This document shows, piece after piece, positions 8,697 to 15,679 of a stretch of DNA of 64,000 bases. Both the position numbers and the translations under genes were made by a program. Each line of letters starts with the position of its first letter. Within the stretch, counting starts at the first letter, position 1. The stretch is taken from NCBI GenBank assembly GCA_965213885.1, contig OZ243919.1, forward strand, positions 868,001 through 932,000, in the 5' to 3' direction. The notes under the pieces are model-generated. The model was not told the origin of the DNA, did not search any database, and was given only the letters and a program-made list of their open reading frames with translations. Source of the stretch: VYFG01 sp965213885. GTDB lineage: Bacteria; Pseudomonadota; Gammaproteobacteria; Arenicellales; Poriferihabitantaceae.

Positions 8697-8836
8697 GTGG
8701 GTGTTCCGGGCATCCAACAGCTTGCGCTGGAGGAACGGTTGAATGCCAGGCAGGCCGAAAACCAGGCCTCCCATGACCGTTCGTGGGTGGATTGTGCCCG
8801 GCGGGATACGGAGGCAGCCGAACGTGATGCAGCAAG
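8697..8836 (+). pseudogene. 5' part of a small membrane-protein gene interrupted by IS66 composite
   Basis: The frame reads an amphipathic, Glu/Arg-rich segment (VPGIQQLALEERLNARQAEN, then DTEAAERDAA) that stops abruptly at the IS66 end. Continuing from 14613 beyond the insertion restores the same frame into a hydrophobic C-terminal helix and a stop codon. GTG 8697 is a possible start; an earlier one overlapping DUF2857 is also open. Product unrecognised. Confidence 0.5.
8829..8836 (+). repeat. Left 8-base flank of the IS66 composite (candidate target duplication)
   Basis: GCAGCAAG directly abuts the left IS66 end. GCTGCAAG abuts the outer right end at 14613-14620, a 7/8 match of the length typical for IS66 target duplications. 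Confidence 0.5.
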
Positions 8837-9013
8837 GTAAGCGGTCATTCTGAGGCGTTATTCCCCTCATCTCCATCATGGATACACTTGATCGGTTTTG
8901 CCCGGGCCGAGGCCAGTTTCCCGGAACCGACACGTGGGAGCGGAGCCGTTCCCCCAGCCAAACCGGCATGCGCTCCCTGGAACCCGGCCCGCGTCAGTGG
9001 CCGTGCCGGCCGA

Positions 9014-9370
9014 TCAACTCAGAGCGCTGTCCCTGGTCCTGGCCAGATCGCTCTTCAGCGCCTGACCCGCCGCCTCCGGCTCGGCATCCAGTGCCGATTC
9101 GAATGGTCGCCGTGTGTGTGCCCAACAATTCGCGTGGGTCACCCCATCCATCATCTCCGCATACCGGGCATAGCCGTCGTACCCGTCCGACAGCAGCGTA
9201 CCCCGGAACCGGTCCCCCAGGATCTCCCGCACATGGGCGTGCTTCCAGCTGTCCGTGTACCGGAACACTACCTCGTCGTTCTCCCCGTAGATGGGCCACA
9301 GCTGACCCTGGCGCATCTTGCCACGGGCCTTCCGGCCCGCCTTGATCGGGGTCTCGTCCATCGCCAGCAC
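9014..9370 (-). pseudogene. tnpC: IS66 transposase TnpC remnant
   Basis: 118 codons corresponding to the catalytic core of TnpC: it starts at AMDETPIKAGRKARG, includes LLSDGYDGYARYAEMMDG and the ANCWAHTRRPFESAL stretch, then jumps at AGQALK directly to the family C-terminal tail SDLARTRDSALS. About 165 codons carrying the last catalytic acidic residue (in the DSNHLERQVRP motif of the intact copy) are gone. Not functional as a transposase. Confidence 0.9.
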
Positions 9371-9374
9371 CCGG

Positions 9375-9606
9375 GGTCCGAGGTCAATCCGGGCAATGGC
9401 GGCAGTTCGATCAGCGGACCGGCATGACTGTCATCCGGCGTTTCGGTGCGAAGCCTCTTGCGCCAGCGGCAGAAGTTGCTGAGGGTCAGGCCACGCTCGG
9501 CGCAGAAGCTCCGTTGCGTGGTGTCACTGGCCTCGAATTCCGACAGCAGGCGGGACCACTCCGTGCGGCTGCGGTGGATGCGCTTGCGGCGTTGCGATTG
9601 TGCCAT
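9375..9606 (-). pseudogene. tnpA: IS66 TnpA remnant
   Basis: The first 75 or so codons equal those of the intact tnpA at 14237-14527 (MAQSQRRKRIHRSRTEWSRL) with one Trp-to-Arg difference. After LTSDPG the frame runs out of phase into tnpC sequence because of the internal deletion, so the C-terminus is unrelated. The helix-turn-helix part might still be made. Confidence 0.85.
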
Positions 9607-9690
9607 CGTGGGTCTCCGGGTTCATGAAAGGGAGACGCACAATATCCACGGGGGATGACGGGCGAAAGAACGCCGTCGAATGATCGCTAA

Positions 9691-9809
9691 CGCTGCACCT
9701 GCGCTTTCTGATCGCGCGTCAGGTTGAGTGCCTCCTCCTCTTGCGGGCTGCCCGCCATGGCAGGCAGCCCAAGCATAACCAGAAGCGCCACGATCAGTCG
9801 GTGCATCAT
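9691..9809 (-). pseudogene. Spy/CpxP-like periplasmic protein, truncated by IS66
   Basis: The frame starts ATGATG, encodes a signal peptide (MMHRLIVALLVMLGLPAMAG) and then SPQEEEALNLTRDQKAQVQ, resembling the LNLTPEQKAQ stretch of Spy/CpxP periplasmic chaperones. It is cut at codon 39 by the IS66 end, whose inverted repeat supplies the TAG stop. The start overlaps the stop of the beta-helix gene (ATGA), so the two were coupled. The family assignment rests on a short stretch. Confidence 0.5.
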
Positions 9810-10429
9810 TTTTTCTCCGTATTCCCGTGGACTTCTGCTTCCCCATCGATCTTTGCGTTCCCATGGATCCGTGCATCCCCATAGACCTTTACGTTCCCAG
9901 AGATGCTTGCATTGCCGTAGACTTTTGCGTTCCCCAGGACCTTTGCTTCCCCGTAGACCTTCGCATTCCCATAGACCTGTGCTTTTTCCAAGACCAGTGC
10001 ATACTCGAAGACTTCTGCGTTCCCAGAGATCCTTGCATACCCAAAGATTATTACTTCCCCGGAGACTTTTGCATTCTCGGAGACTTCTGTGTATTCAGAG
10101 ACTATTGCATTCCCGGAGACTTCTGCGTTCCCCAGGACCTTTGCTTTCCCGGAGACTTCTGTGGTCCCCAGGACCTTTGCGTTATCCAGGACCTTTGCAG
10201 GCCCACAAACTATGGCATCAGGACCAATATAAGCAGTTTCCGCCACTTCTGCCGTATCCGTAACAAAGCCTCCGCCATTCGGGTGAGGCTTGCCTTCAAC
10301 ACCTTTGTCGCCTATATATTTGATGCACTCAGCCGCCATGACAGGGACAGGCAGACCAAAAGCACAGCCCAGAATCAACATGATGAATAAAGGCATAACT
10401 GCGCTTCGGCCGGCTTCGCTCTGTGCCAT
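9806..10429 (-). CDS. Secreted hexapeptide-repeat (left-handed beta-helix) protein
   Basis: A 207-residue protein with a signal peptide (PLFIMLILGCAFGLPVPVMA) and then roughly 25 imperfect hexads of the type N-A-x-V-x-G, for example NAKVYGNAKVYGEAKVLG. Such spacing predicts a left-handed parallel beta-helix, as in YdcK-like and acyltransferase-type repeats, but no acyltransferase catalytic His is obvious. ATG 10429 was chosen because GGAGG stands five bases before it. The stop overlaps the start of the truncated Spy-like gene. It is cargo between two IS66 copies; function unknown, envelope localisation inferred. Confidence 0.7.
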   Translation of the reverse strand: MAQSEAGRSAVMPLFIMLILGCAFGLPVPVMAAECIKYIGDKGVEGKPHPNGGGFVTDTAEVAETAYIGPDAIVCGPAKVLDNAKVLGTTEVSGKAKVLGNAEVSGNAIVSEYTEVSENAKVSGEVIIFGYARISGNAEVFEYALVLEKAQVYGNAKVYGEAKVLGNAKVYGNASISGNVKVYGDARIHGNAKIDGEAEVHGNTEKK

Positions 10430-10510
10430 CATCCCCTCCATCACCACGTGAATGAACGCTTTTCGGACAAGTACCAGCAGAAATCCTACCACGTCCGTCT
10501 TCAAATTTGA

Positions 10511-10534
10511 GACTTGTCCAATGAGAAGTGAGCC
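10511..10534 (+). repeat. Left terminal inverted repeat of the integrase-type IS
   Basis: This arm matches the inverse of 12021-12045 over 20 or more bases, including GAGAAGTGAGCC, with a one-base gap. The inner motif recurs at 10560-10573, possibly as a second transposase-binding site. Confidence 0.75.
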
Positions 10535-10599
10535 TGAAGAGCGGTCGTATTTCCAACGGGAAATGAGCCTGAAGGCGGCGATTTTGGGATCATCGGAGC

Positions 10600-11846
10600 A
10601 TGATCTTGAAATTACACAGCCAGCGATTGCAGACGGTGGAGGAGATCTGTGCGTTCCTGTCCGGAGCGACCACCTTCGACTTTGAACCCCAGTCCCGGGA
10701 AGAGGCCTACTCGTGGGTCCGGGACAGCCTGCGGCAACTCCGCTACTCTTCGCTCGGCAAGGCCGACCGGGGGCGGTCAGGGAGTACCTGCAGAAGGTTA
10801 CGGGCCTGTCCCGGGCCCAGGTCACGCGGCTGCTCCGGCAGTACCGGGAGACCGGCGGAATTCGGGATCGCCGCGGCCGGCCGGCCAAGCCGTTCCCCCG
10901 GCGTTACACCGAGGAGGACGCGATCGCCCTGGCGAAGATGGACAACCTGCACGGGGGCCTGTCCGGGCCGGCCACCCGGAAGCTCTGCGAGCGTGCCTGG
11001 GAGTTGGATGGAGATGCCGCCTACACGCGTCTGGCGACCATCTCCAACGGGCACCTGTACAATCTGCGCAAGACCCGCTGCTACCGGAACCGGCGACGGC
11101 GCTTGGACAAGACGCGGCCGACCCGGGTGCGAATTGGCGAGCGGCGCAAGCCGGATGCCGGGGGCCGCCCCGGGTTCCTGCGCATCGACACGGTGCACCA
11201 GGGGGACCTGGACGGCGCCAAGGGGGTGTATCACATCAACGCGGTGGACGAGGTGACCCAGTGGCAAGTGGCGGTCAGCGTGGAGAAAATCTCCGAGAGC
11301 TACCTCCTGCCGGCGCTGGAGAAACTCCTGGAGGCCTTCCCCTTCGTGATCCTCGGCTTCCATTCCGACAATGGATCGGAGTACATCAACAGGCGGGTGG
11401 CCGGGCTGCTGGAGAAGCTCCGCATCGAGCAGACCAAAAGCCGGCCGGGGAAGAGCAACGACAACGCTCTGGTGGAAGGCAAGAACGGCTCTGTCATCCG
11501 CAAGCACCTGGGCTACGAGCACATCTCCCAGCGCTTCGCGGGGCCGGTCAACGAGTTCCTCCTGGGCGTGCTGACACCCTACCTGAACTACCACCGGCCC
11601 TGCCTGTTCGCCGAGGAGCGGATCGACCCGAAGGGCAAGCGTACCCGGCACTATCCATACCGCCTCGTCATGACCCCCTGGGAGAAGCTCCGTTCTCTCC
11701 CGGACGCAGGGCAATACCTCAAGCCCGGGACCACGGTGGAGCGGCTGGATGCAATCTCCAGGGAGGTCAGCGATCATGAGGCCGCCGGGCGGGTCAAAGA
11801 GGCTCGGGGCAAACTGTTCAACACAACCCAAAATCACGCCGCCTGA
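10600..11846 (+). pseudogene. Integrase-core (rve) DDE transposase with a single-base frameshift
   Basis: The first 57 codons (MILKLHSQRLQTVEEICAFL onward to LGKADRG) are in one frame and the remaining 359 codons (AVREYLQKVTGLSRAQVTRL onward) in the -1 frame, joined at a run of five G at 10769-10773. The second part has the helix-turn-helix, then an integrase core with LRIDTVHQGD (first Asp), LGFHSDNGSEY (second Asp) and NALVEGKNGSVIRK (Glu). All catalytic residues are intact. Either one G was lost, or the G run supports -1 ribosomal frameshifting; the sequence alone does not decide. Confidence 0.75.
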
Positions 11847-12020
11847 AGGCCCACAGACATGACCATGGCTTGCGATTGCGACCCTGTTGTTTGCGACTCG
11901 CGCGCCCCGAATGCGGGGCATCTGACGGGAGAGGCTCCGAGGAGCTACAGCAGCAGATCAGTCCTCCGTAGCAGAGCCTGGAAAGACGTCTGATAGACGA
12001 AGGAAAAGCACTCCCGTTCA

Positions 12021-12045
12021 GGCTCACTTCTCAATTGGAAAAGAC
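12021..12045 (-). repeat. Right terminal inverted repeat of the integrase-type IS
   Basis: Inverse copy of the left terminal repeat at 10511-10534. The two differ mainly by TTTT in place of TTGT and one extra T. Confidence 0.75.
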
Positions 12046-12254
12046 TATTTGAGGATTTTGTGGTGCGCCGTGGAAAGGTAAGCGGTCATTCTGAGGTGTT
12101 ATTCCCCTCATCTCCATCATGGATACACTTGATCGGTTTTGCCCGGGCCGAGGCCAGTTTCCCGGAACCGACACGTGGGAGCGGAGCCGTTCCCCCAGCC
12201 AAACCGGCATGCGCTCCCTGGAACCCGGCCCGCGTCAGTGGCCGTGCCGGCCGA

Positions 12255-13871
12255 TCAACTCAGAGCGCTGTCCCTGGTCCTGGCCAGATCGCTCTTCAGC
12301 GGGTTGGCCCCGAACTTCTCCTTCCAGATGCGGGGGGTAAGCTCGATCACATCCTTCGCCGGGTGCTCCCCAACCCGCTGCAACACATCCACCAGGTACG
12401 TGCCAGGATCGATCCCCTGCAGCCGGCAGGTCACCAGCAGACTCTGGATGACGGCCACCCGCTTCGCTCCGACCTCCGTCCAGCAAAAGAGCCAGTTCTT
12501 CCGGCCCATCGCAATCGGGCGTACTTGCCGTTCAAGATGATTGGAATCGATCGCCACGTCCGGGTCCGACAGGAACACCTGAAGAGGACCCTTCCGCCCC
12601 ATTGCATACTTCAACGCCTTCGACAGCGGGTTCGTCGGTACCAGGTCGGGGCGACGGTACTGGCCCTCGCACCATTCCCAGAATACCTTCATCACCGGAA
12701 GGCTGTGCCGGGTCCGGTATGTCAGCTTGTCCTCCCCGGTCAGTCCCCGTTTCCGGATCTCCGCCTCATGAGCATACAGAAGCCCGATCAGCTTCAGCGC
12801 CTGACCCGCCGCCTCCGGCTCGGCATCCAGTGCCGATTCGAATGGTCGCCGTGTGTGTGCCCAACAATTGGCGTGGGTCACCCCGTCCATCATCTCCGCA
12901 TACCGGGCATAGCCGTCGTACCCGTCCGACAGCAGCGTACCCCGGAACCGGTCCCCCAGAATCTCCCGCACATGGGCGTGCTTCCGGCTGTCCGTGTACC
13001 GGAACACTACCTCGTCGTTCTCCCCGTAGATGGGCCACAGCTGACCCTGACGCATCCTGTCACGGGCCTTCCGGCCGGCCTTGATCGGGGTCTCGTCCAT
13101 CGCCAGCACCCGGTTGAGGAGAAGGGCCTGGTACTGGGCATCCGTGATCGGCGCCAGCAGATCGATAGCCTGGCCCGCCTGGACCGTCAGCGTGCTCCGC
13201 GCCAGCGTGATTCCATGATCCAGCAGCCGCTGGTGCTGGCGGTACAGCGGAAGGTGATCGGTAAACTTGTCCACCAGCATCCCCGCCAGGAAGCTCCCCT
13301 CCAGCACGTTCGCGGGGGCCGGGGCCGTGATCACCCTGGCCGGCTTTCCGCCTTCCGGCCTTTCCGGGTCCGGCTTCTCCTTGATTACCGGACGAACGTA
13401 TCGCAGAACCACGTAGCTCGCCGGATGCTGCGCCAGTCGGCAGGTCACCTTCTCACCCACCACCTCACGGCGATCCTCGGGAATCGCCTCCGCCTCCGGC
13501 GCAAGGGGCAACAGGATGGTCTCCACCGGGACCGTGTCGTCGAACCGAAGCCCGGAGTCGTTGATGGTGTTATCCCTCGACTTGCTGCGCTTCTTCCGCT
13601 CGTAGGTGATGGTTTCCGTCTCCGGCGCAGGGGATGCCGGCAACTGCCCGCCAAGCAATGCCAGCAGGTCTTCCTGACTCTGTCCCTCCGGGAGAATCCG
13701 CCTCTCCGACTTCGATCCGAACAGCTGGCGGTTGAACCAGGCCACCCGCTCCTTCCGCTGCGCGAGCTCCTCTTTCAGGGCCCGATTCTCAGCCCGCAGC
13801 GCGGCATTGATATCGGATTCACAGAGGGCGGGAGTGGCCTGCAACATGGCGCGGAATGATACCATCCGCAC
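12255..13871 (-). CDS. tnpC: IS66-family transposase TnpC
   Basis: A 538-residue transposase. Residues 20-60 form a leucine-rich coiled coil (ALRAENRALKEELAQRKERV). A Cys-containing region (RREVVGEKVTCRLAQHPASY) is followed by an RPVIKEK segment. The DDE catalytic residues fall in LAMDETPIKAG, LLSDGYDGY and DSNHLERQVRP, and the IS66 C-terminal tail is present. A start at the second Met (position 3) or ninth residue is possible. It acts with TnpA and TnpB in transposition of the element. Confidence 0.95.
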   Translation of the reverse strand: MRMVSFRAMLQATPALCESDINAALRAENRALKEELAQRKERVAWFNRQLFGSKSERRILPEGQSQEDLLALLGGQLPASPAPETETITYERKKRSKSRDNTINDSGLRFDDTVPVETILLPLAPEAEAIPEDRREVVGEKVTCRLAQHPASYVVLRYVRPVIKEKPDPERPEGGKPARVITAPAPANVLEGSFLAGMLVDKFTDHLPLYRQHQRLLDHGITLARSTLTVQAGQAIDLLAPITDAQYQALLLNRVLAMDETPIKAGRKARDRMRQGQLWPIYGENDEVVFRYTDSRKHAHVREILGDRFRGTLLSDGYDGYARYAEMMDGVTHANCWAHTRRPFESALDAEPEAAGQALKLIGLLYAHEAEIRKRGLTGEDKLTYRTRHSLPVMKVFWEWCEGQYRRPDLVPTNPLSKALKYAMGRKGPLQVFLSDPDVAIDSNHLERQVRPIAMGRKNWLFCWTEVGAKRVAVIQSLLVTCRLQGIDPGTYLVDVLQRVGEHPAKDVIELTPRIWKEKFGANPLKSDLARTRDSALS

Positions 13872-13877
13872 CCCCGT

Positions 13878-14231
13878 TCAAGAGACTCCAGAATGCCGGT
13901 AGCGCTTGTGCCGGCGGACATCTCCAGGAGATATCCCCTCCAGGATCAGCTTCAGTCCGGTCCAGTCCAGGGAGACCTTGTCACGGCCATCGGCACGGTA
14001 CTGGAAACGGCCCTGCTCCAGTCGCTTCGACCAGATGCAGTAGCCGCTGCGGTCGAAGTAGAGAATCTTGATCAGCGTCCTCTTGCGGTTGATGAAGACG
14101 AACAGGTGACCGCTCAGCGGATCCTCACGCAGCGCGTTCTTCACCAGCGCCGACAACCCATCGAAAGACTTCCGCATGTCCGTGGAGCGGGCATACAGCC
14201 ACACCCGCACCCGGGATTCGGGAAAGAACAT
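13878..14231 (-). CDS. tnpB: IS66 accessory protein TnpB
   Basis: A 117-residue protein with the TnpB hallmarks MFFPESRVRVWLYARSTDMR near the N-terminus, then KSFDGLSALVK, GHLFVFINRKRTLIKILYFD and GYCIWSKRLEQGRF. TnpB is required for IS66 transposition, although its exact role is unclear. It sits 6 bases after tnpA and 6 before tnpC. Confidence 0.95.
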   Translation of the reverse strand: MFFPESRVRVWLYARSTDMRKSFDGLSALVKNALREDPLSGHLFVFINRKRTLIKILYFDRSGYCIWSKRLEQGRFQYRADGRDKVSLDWTGLKLILEGISPGDVRRHKRYRHSGVS

Positions 14232-14236
14232 GCCGG

Positions 14237-14527
14237 CTACTTCAGCCGCAGCACGATCCCGCCTCCGAGGTCCAGTTCCGCCCGCCAGTCCCCGGGGTCC
14301 GAGGTCAATCCGGGCAATGGCGGCAGTTCGATCAGCGGACCGGCATGACTGTCATCCGGCGTTTCGGTGCGAAGCCTCTTGCGCCAGCGGCAGAAGTTGC
14401 TGAGGGTCAGGCCACGCTCGGCGCAGAAGCTCCATTGCGTGGTGTCACTGGCCTCGAATTCCGACAGCAGGCGGGACCACTCCGTGCGGCTGCGGTGGAT
14501 GCGCTTGCGGCGTTGCGATTGTGCCAT
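14237..14527 (-). CDS. tnpA: IS66 protein TnpA (helix-turn-helix)
   Basis: A 96-residue protein with a helix-turn-helix: WSRLLSEFEASDTTQWSFCA, then ERGLTLSNFCRWRKRL. It is the usual first gene of IS66 elements and presumably binds the element ends. Complete, in contrast to the out-of-frame remnant at 9375-9606. Confidence 0.93.
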   Translation of the reverse strand: MAQSQRRKRIHRSRTEWSRLLSEFEASDTTQWSFCAERGLTLSNFCRWRKRLRTETPDDSHAGPLIELPPLPGLTSDPGDWRAELDLGGGIVLRLK

Positions 14528-14612
14528 CGTGGGTCTCCGGGTTCATGAAAGGGAGACGCACAATATCCACGGGGGATGACGGGCGAAAGAACGCCGTCGA
14601 ATGATCGCTAAC

Positions 14613-14620
14613 GCTGCAAG
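14613..14620 (+). repeat. Right 8-base flank of the IS66 composite (candidate target duplication)
   Basis: GCTGCAAG differs from the left flank GCAGCAAG by one base, and both are read Ala-Ala-Lys/Arg in the interrupted gene. Confidence 0.5.
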
Positions 14621-14693
14621 GACGCTGGGGAAGCTCGGAGTAATCGTCGCAGTCGTGTTCCTGGTGATCTATTTCACCTGGTTTCAGGGCTGA
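14613..14693 (+). pseudogene. 3' part of the interrupted small membrane-protein gene
   Basis: Reading GCT GCA AGG from the IS66 border gives AARTLGKLGVIVAVVFLVIY, then FTWFQG and TGA at 14691-14693: a single C-terminal membrane helix. The frame is the one required to continue the segment that ends at 8836 after removal of one 8-base flank. Together they would encode about 70 residues, a charged helix followed by a membrane anchor. The following 250 bases to 14943 show no gene. Confidence 0.5.
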
Positions 14694-14943
14694 TTCTTCC
14701 TGATCCGGCACTTGCCGGGGAAGTGACCGGAATGTGCCCGTTGCCCCGGTGCGCGACCAGCACCGTTGAGGGCGGGGGAGGATGTGGGCCGCGCCTTCGC
14801 CATTGGTCCGGCATAGACTTGCGAGGTTGACGGCTCGAATGACAATACCGGGCCAGTGAACCCTGGCGGCACCTGTGCTCCAGCCCAACCAACGAAACCT
14901 CAGTCACTGCCGAATAATGGTATGTCCCGAATATGGGTTGGAA

Positions 14944-15312
14944 CTAACCAGTCGTGAACGCGAGCTTGAGGGAACCTGCGATCTTGGCAAGCCGCTTGTC
15001 TCCCGTCCATATTTGAGTGCCGGATAGAAGCTTAGCGGAAGCCAGGAGATGCACATCAACGTAGCCGATTCCCCTGCCCATCAAGCTACGGTGGTAGATG
15101 AAAATCATCACTTCCCCATGGCTCGCCTCCGGGACCCCGGGAAGGTTATTCAAGAGCTTCAGCAATTGGTCACGATTTTGCAAGTTGCCGCATGCCAGTT
15201 CGCCAATCACCATTGGGTGTATACACACCCTGTCCTGTGTCAGCAATATTTTGAGAGTCTCATTTCCATGGCGCAGATGATCGATCCAGATCGAGGTGTC
15301 AACCAGAATCAT
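14944..15312 (-). CDS. vapC: VapC-type PIN-domain toxin
   Basis: A 122-residue PIN-domain ribonuclease. The N-terminal MILVDTSIWIDHLR gives the first catalytic Asp, IGELACGNL the Glu, and GYVDVHLLASAKLL plus IWTGDKRL the later acidic residues, so all four are present. VapC toxins cleave specific tRNA or rRNA sites when not bound by VapB. The start overlaps the antitoxin stop (ATGA), as in most vapBC operons. It appears intact and may stabilise the island. Confidence 0.92.
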   Translation of the reverse strand: MILVDTSIWIDHLRHGNETLKILLTQDRVCIHPMVIGELACGNLQNRDQLLKLLNNLPGVPEASHGEVMIFIYHRSLMGRGIGYVDVHLLASAKLLSGTQIWTGDKRLAKIAGSLKLAFTTG

Positions 15313-15512
15313 GTATCGTCCAAGCTTGGCCTGCGTCTGGAAACCGAATCAAGTTTGGGCTCACTCCCTCCCAAAGCAGCCAAGCGGCGTGCGCTTTCCC
15401 GCTCAATCAGAGCTTTCAGGCTTTCCCTTAACAAGGCAGATTTCTCTTTCACTCCCGTTAAAGCTACAGCTTGTTCAAACAACTGGTCGTCTATCGTCAG
15501 AGTAGTTCGCAT
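15309..15512 (-). CDS. vapB: VapB-type antitoxin
   Basis: A 67-residue protein with a ribbon-helix-helix-like N-terminus (MRTTLTIDDQLFEQAVALTG) and a charged tail that would bind VapC. ATG 15512 gives the usual MRTT start; one three codons upstream is also open. VapB typically autoregulates with VapC, and three direct repeats lie just upstream. Confidence 0.9.
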   Translation of the reverse strand: MRTTLTIDDQLFEQAVALTGVKEKSALLRESLKALIERESARRLAALGGSEPKLDSVSRRRPSLDDT

Positions 15513-15528
15513 ATCGAGCAATTTGCGG

Positions 15529-15556
15529 CATCAAATATTGCATCAATATACATCAA
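15529..15556 (-). promoter_or_regulatory. Triple TTGATG repeat upstream of vapBC
   Basis: Read on the minus strand, TTGATG occurs three times at 15551-15556, 15541-15546 and 15529-15534, spaced 10 and 12 bases, in an AT-rich stretch that ends 17 bases before vapB. Suitable as operator sites and promoter; binding by VapBC is inference. Confidence 0.4.
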
Positions 15557-15679
15557 TTTAGTCGCCAATGACAAACAAGATGATTGATCGGATTCATGTC
15601 GCAATTGGCACATGCATGGATACTGCCGTCACTTGCAGTTCATCCGAACGTGGTTCCGTATCTGGCATTGCAATTTCGA

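Larger units (their letters stand above)
8837..9691 (-). mobile_element. Internally deleted IS66-family copy (855 bases)
   Basis: Both ends match the complete copy at 12078-14612: GTAAGCGGTCATTC at the left and the inverted GTTAGCGATCATTC at the right. Two internal segments are missing: the end of tnpC was lost between CTTCAGCG repeats, and the rest of tnpC with all of tnpB between CCCGG repeats. It cannot make its own transposase but keeps both ends, so it could be mobilised in trans. Confidence 0.9.
10511..12046 (+). mobile_element. IS element with integrase-type DDE transposase
   Basis: Terminal inverted repeats frame the transposase gene: GACTTGTCCAATGAGAAGTG with AGCC at 10511-10534, and its inverse (GGCTCACTTCTCAATTGGAA onward) at 12021-12045. 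The left end has a second copy of the inner motif GARATGAGCCTGAA 35 bases in. No clear target duplication is visible. It lies inside the IS66-bounded block, with its right end about 30 bases from the second IS66 copy. Confidence 0.8.
8837..14612. mobile_element. IS66-bounded composite structure with cargo
   Basis: Two IS66-family copies in the same orientation (8837-9691, internally deleted; 12078-14612, complete) enclose a beta-helix protein gene, a truncated Spy-like gene and another IS. The outer flanks match in 7 of 8 bases, whereas neither copy alone has matching flanks. Deleting the block and one flank restores an in-frame gene. Transposition as a unit is the simplest reading; recombination between separate insertions is the alternative. 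Confidence 0.6.
12078..14612 (-). mobile_element. Complete IS66-family insertion sequence (2535 bases)
   Basis: Imperfect inverted repeats of about 23 bases (GTAAGCGGTCATTC... and GTTAGCGATCATTC...) enclose tnpA, tnpB and tnpC in the standard IS66 order on the minus strand. All three reading frames are open, so the copy looks active. The left flank (GTGGAAAG) and right flank (GCTGCAAG) do not match each other, so this copy did not insert here alone. Confidence 0.93.

Noticed and set aside
9691..9699. Target duplication for the short IS66 copy alone
   Set aside because: GCTGCACC on the right does not match GCAGCAAG on the left over the full 8 bases; only the outer ends of the pair do.
9831..10300. 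Repetitive decamers resembling a CRISPR or microsatellite array
   Set aside because: The repetition is the codon image of the hexapeptide beta-helix protein on the minus strand, with no spacers.
12060..13859. A 599-codon open frame on the plus strand through the IS66 element
   Set aside because: It is antisense to intact tnpC, Arg/Pro/Leu-rich, and recurs as a partial copy wherever the tnpC sequence recurs.
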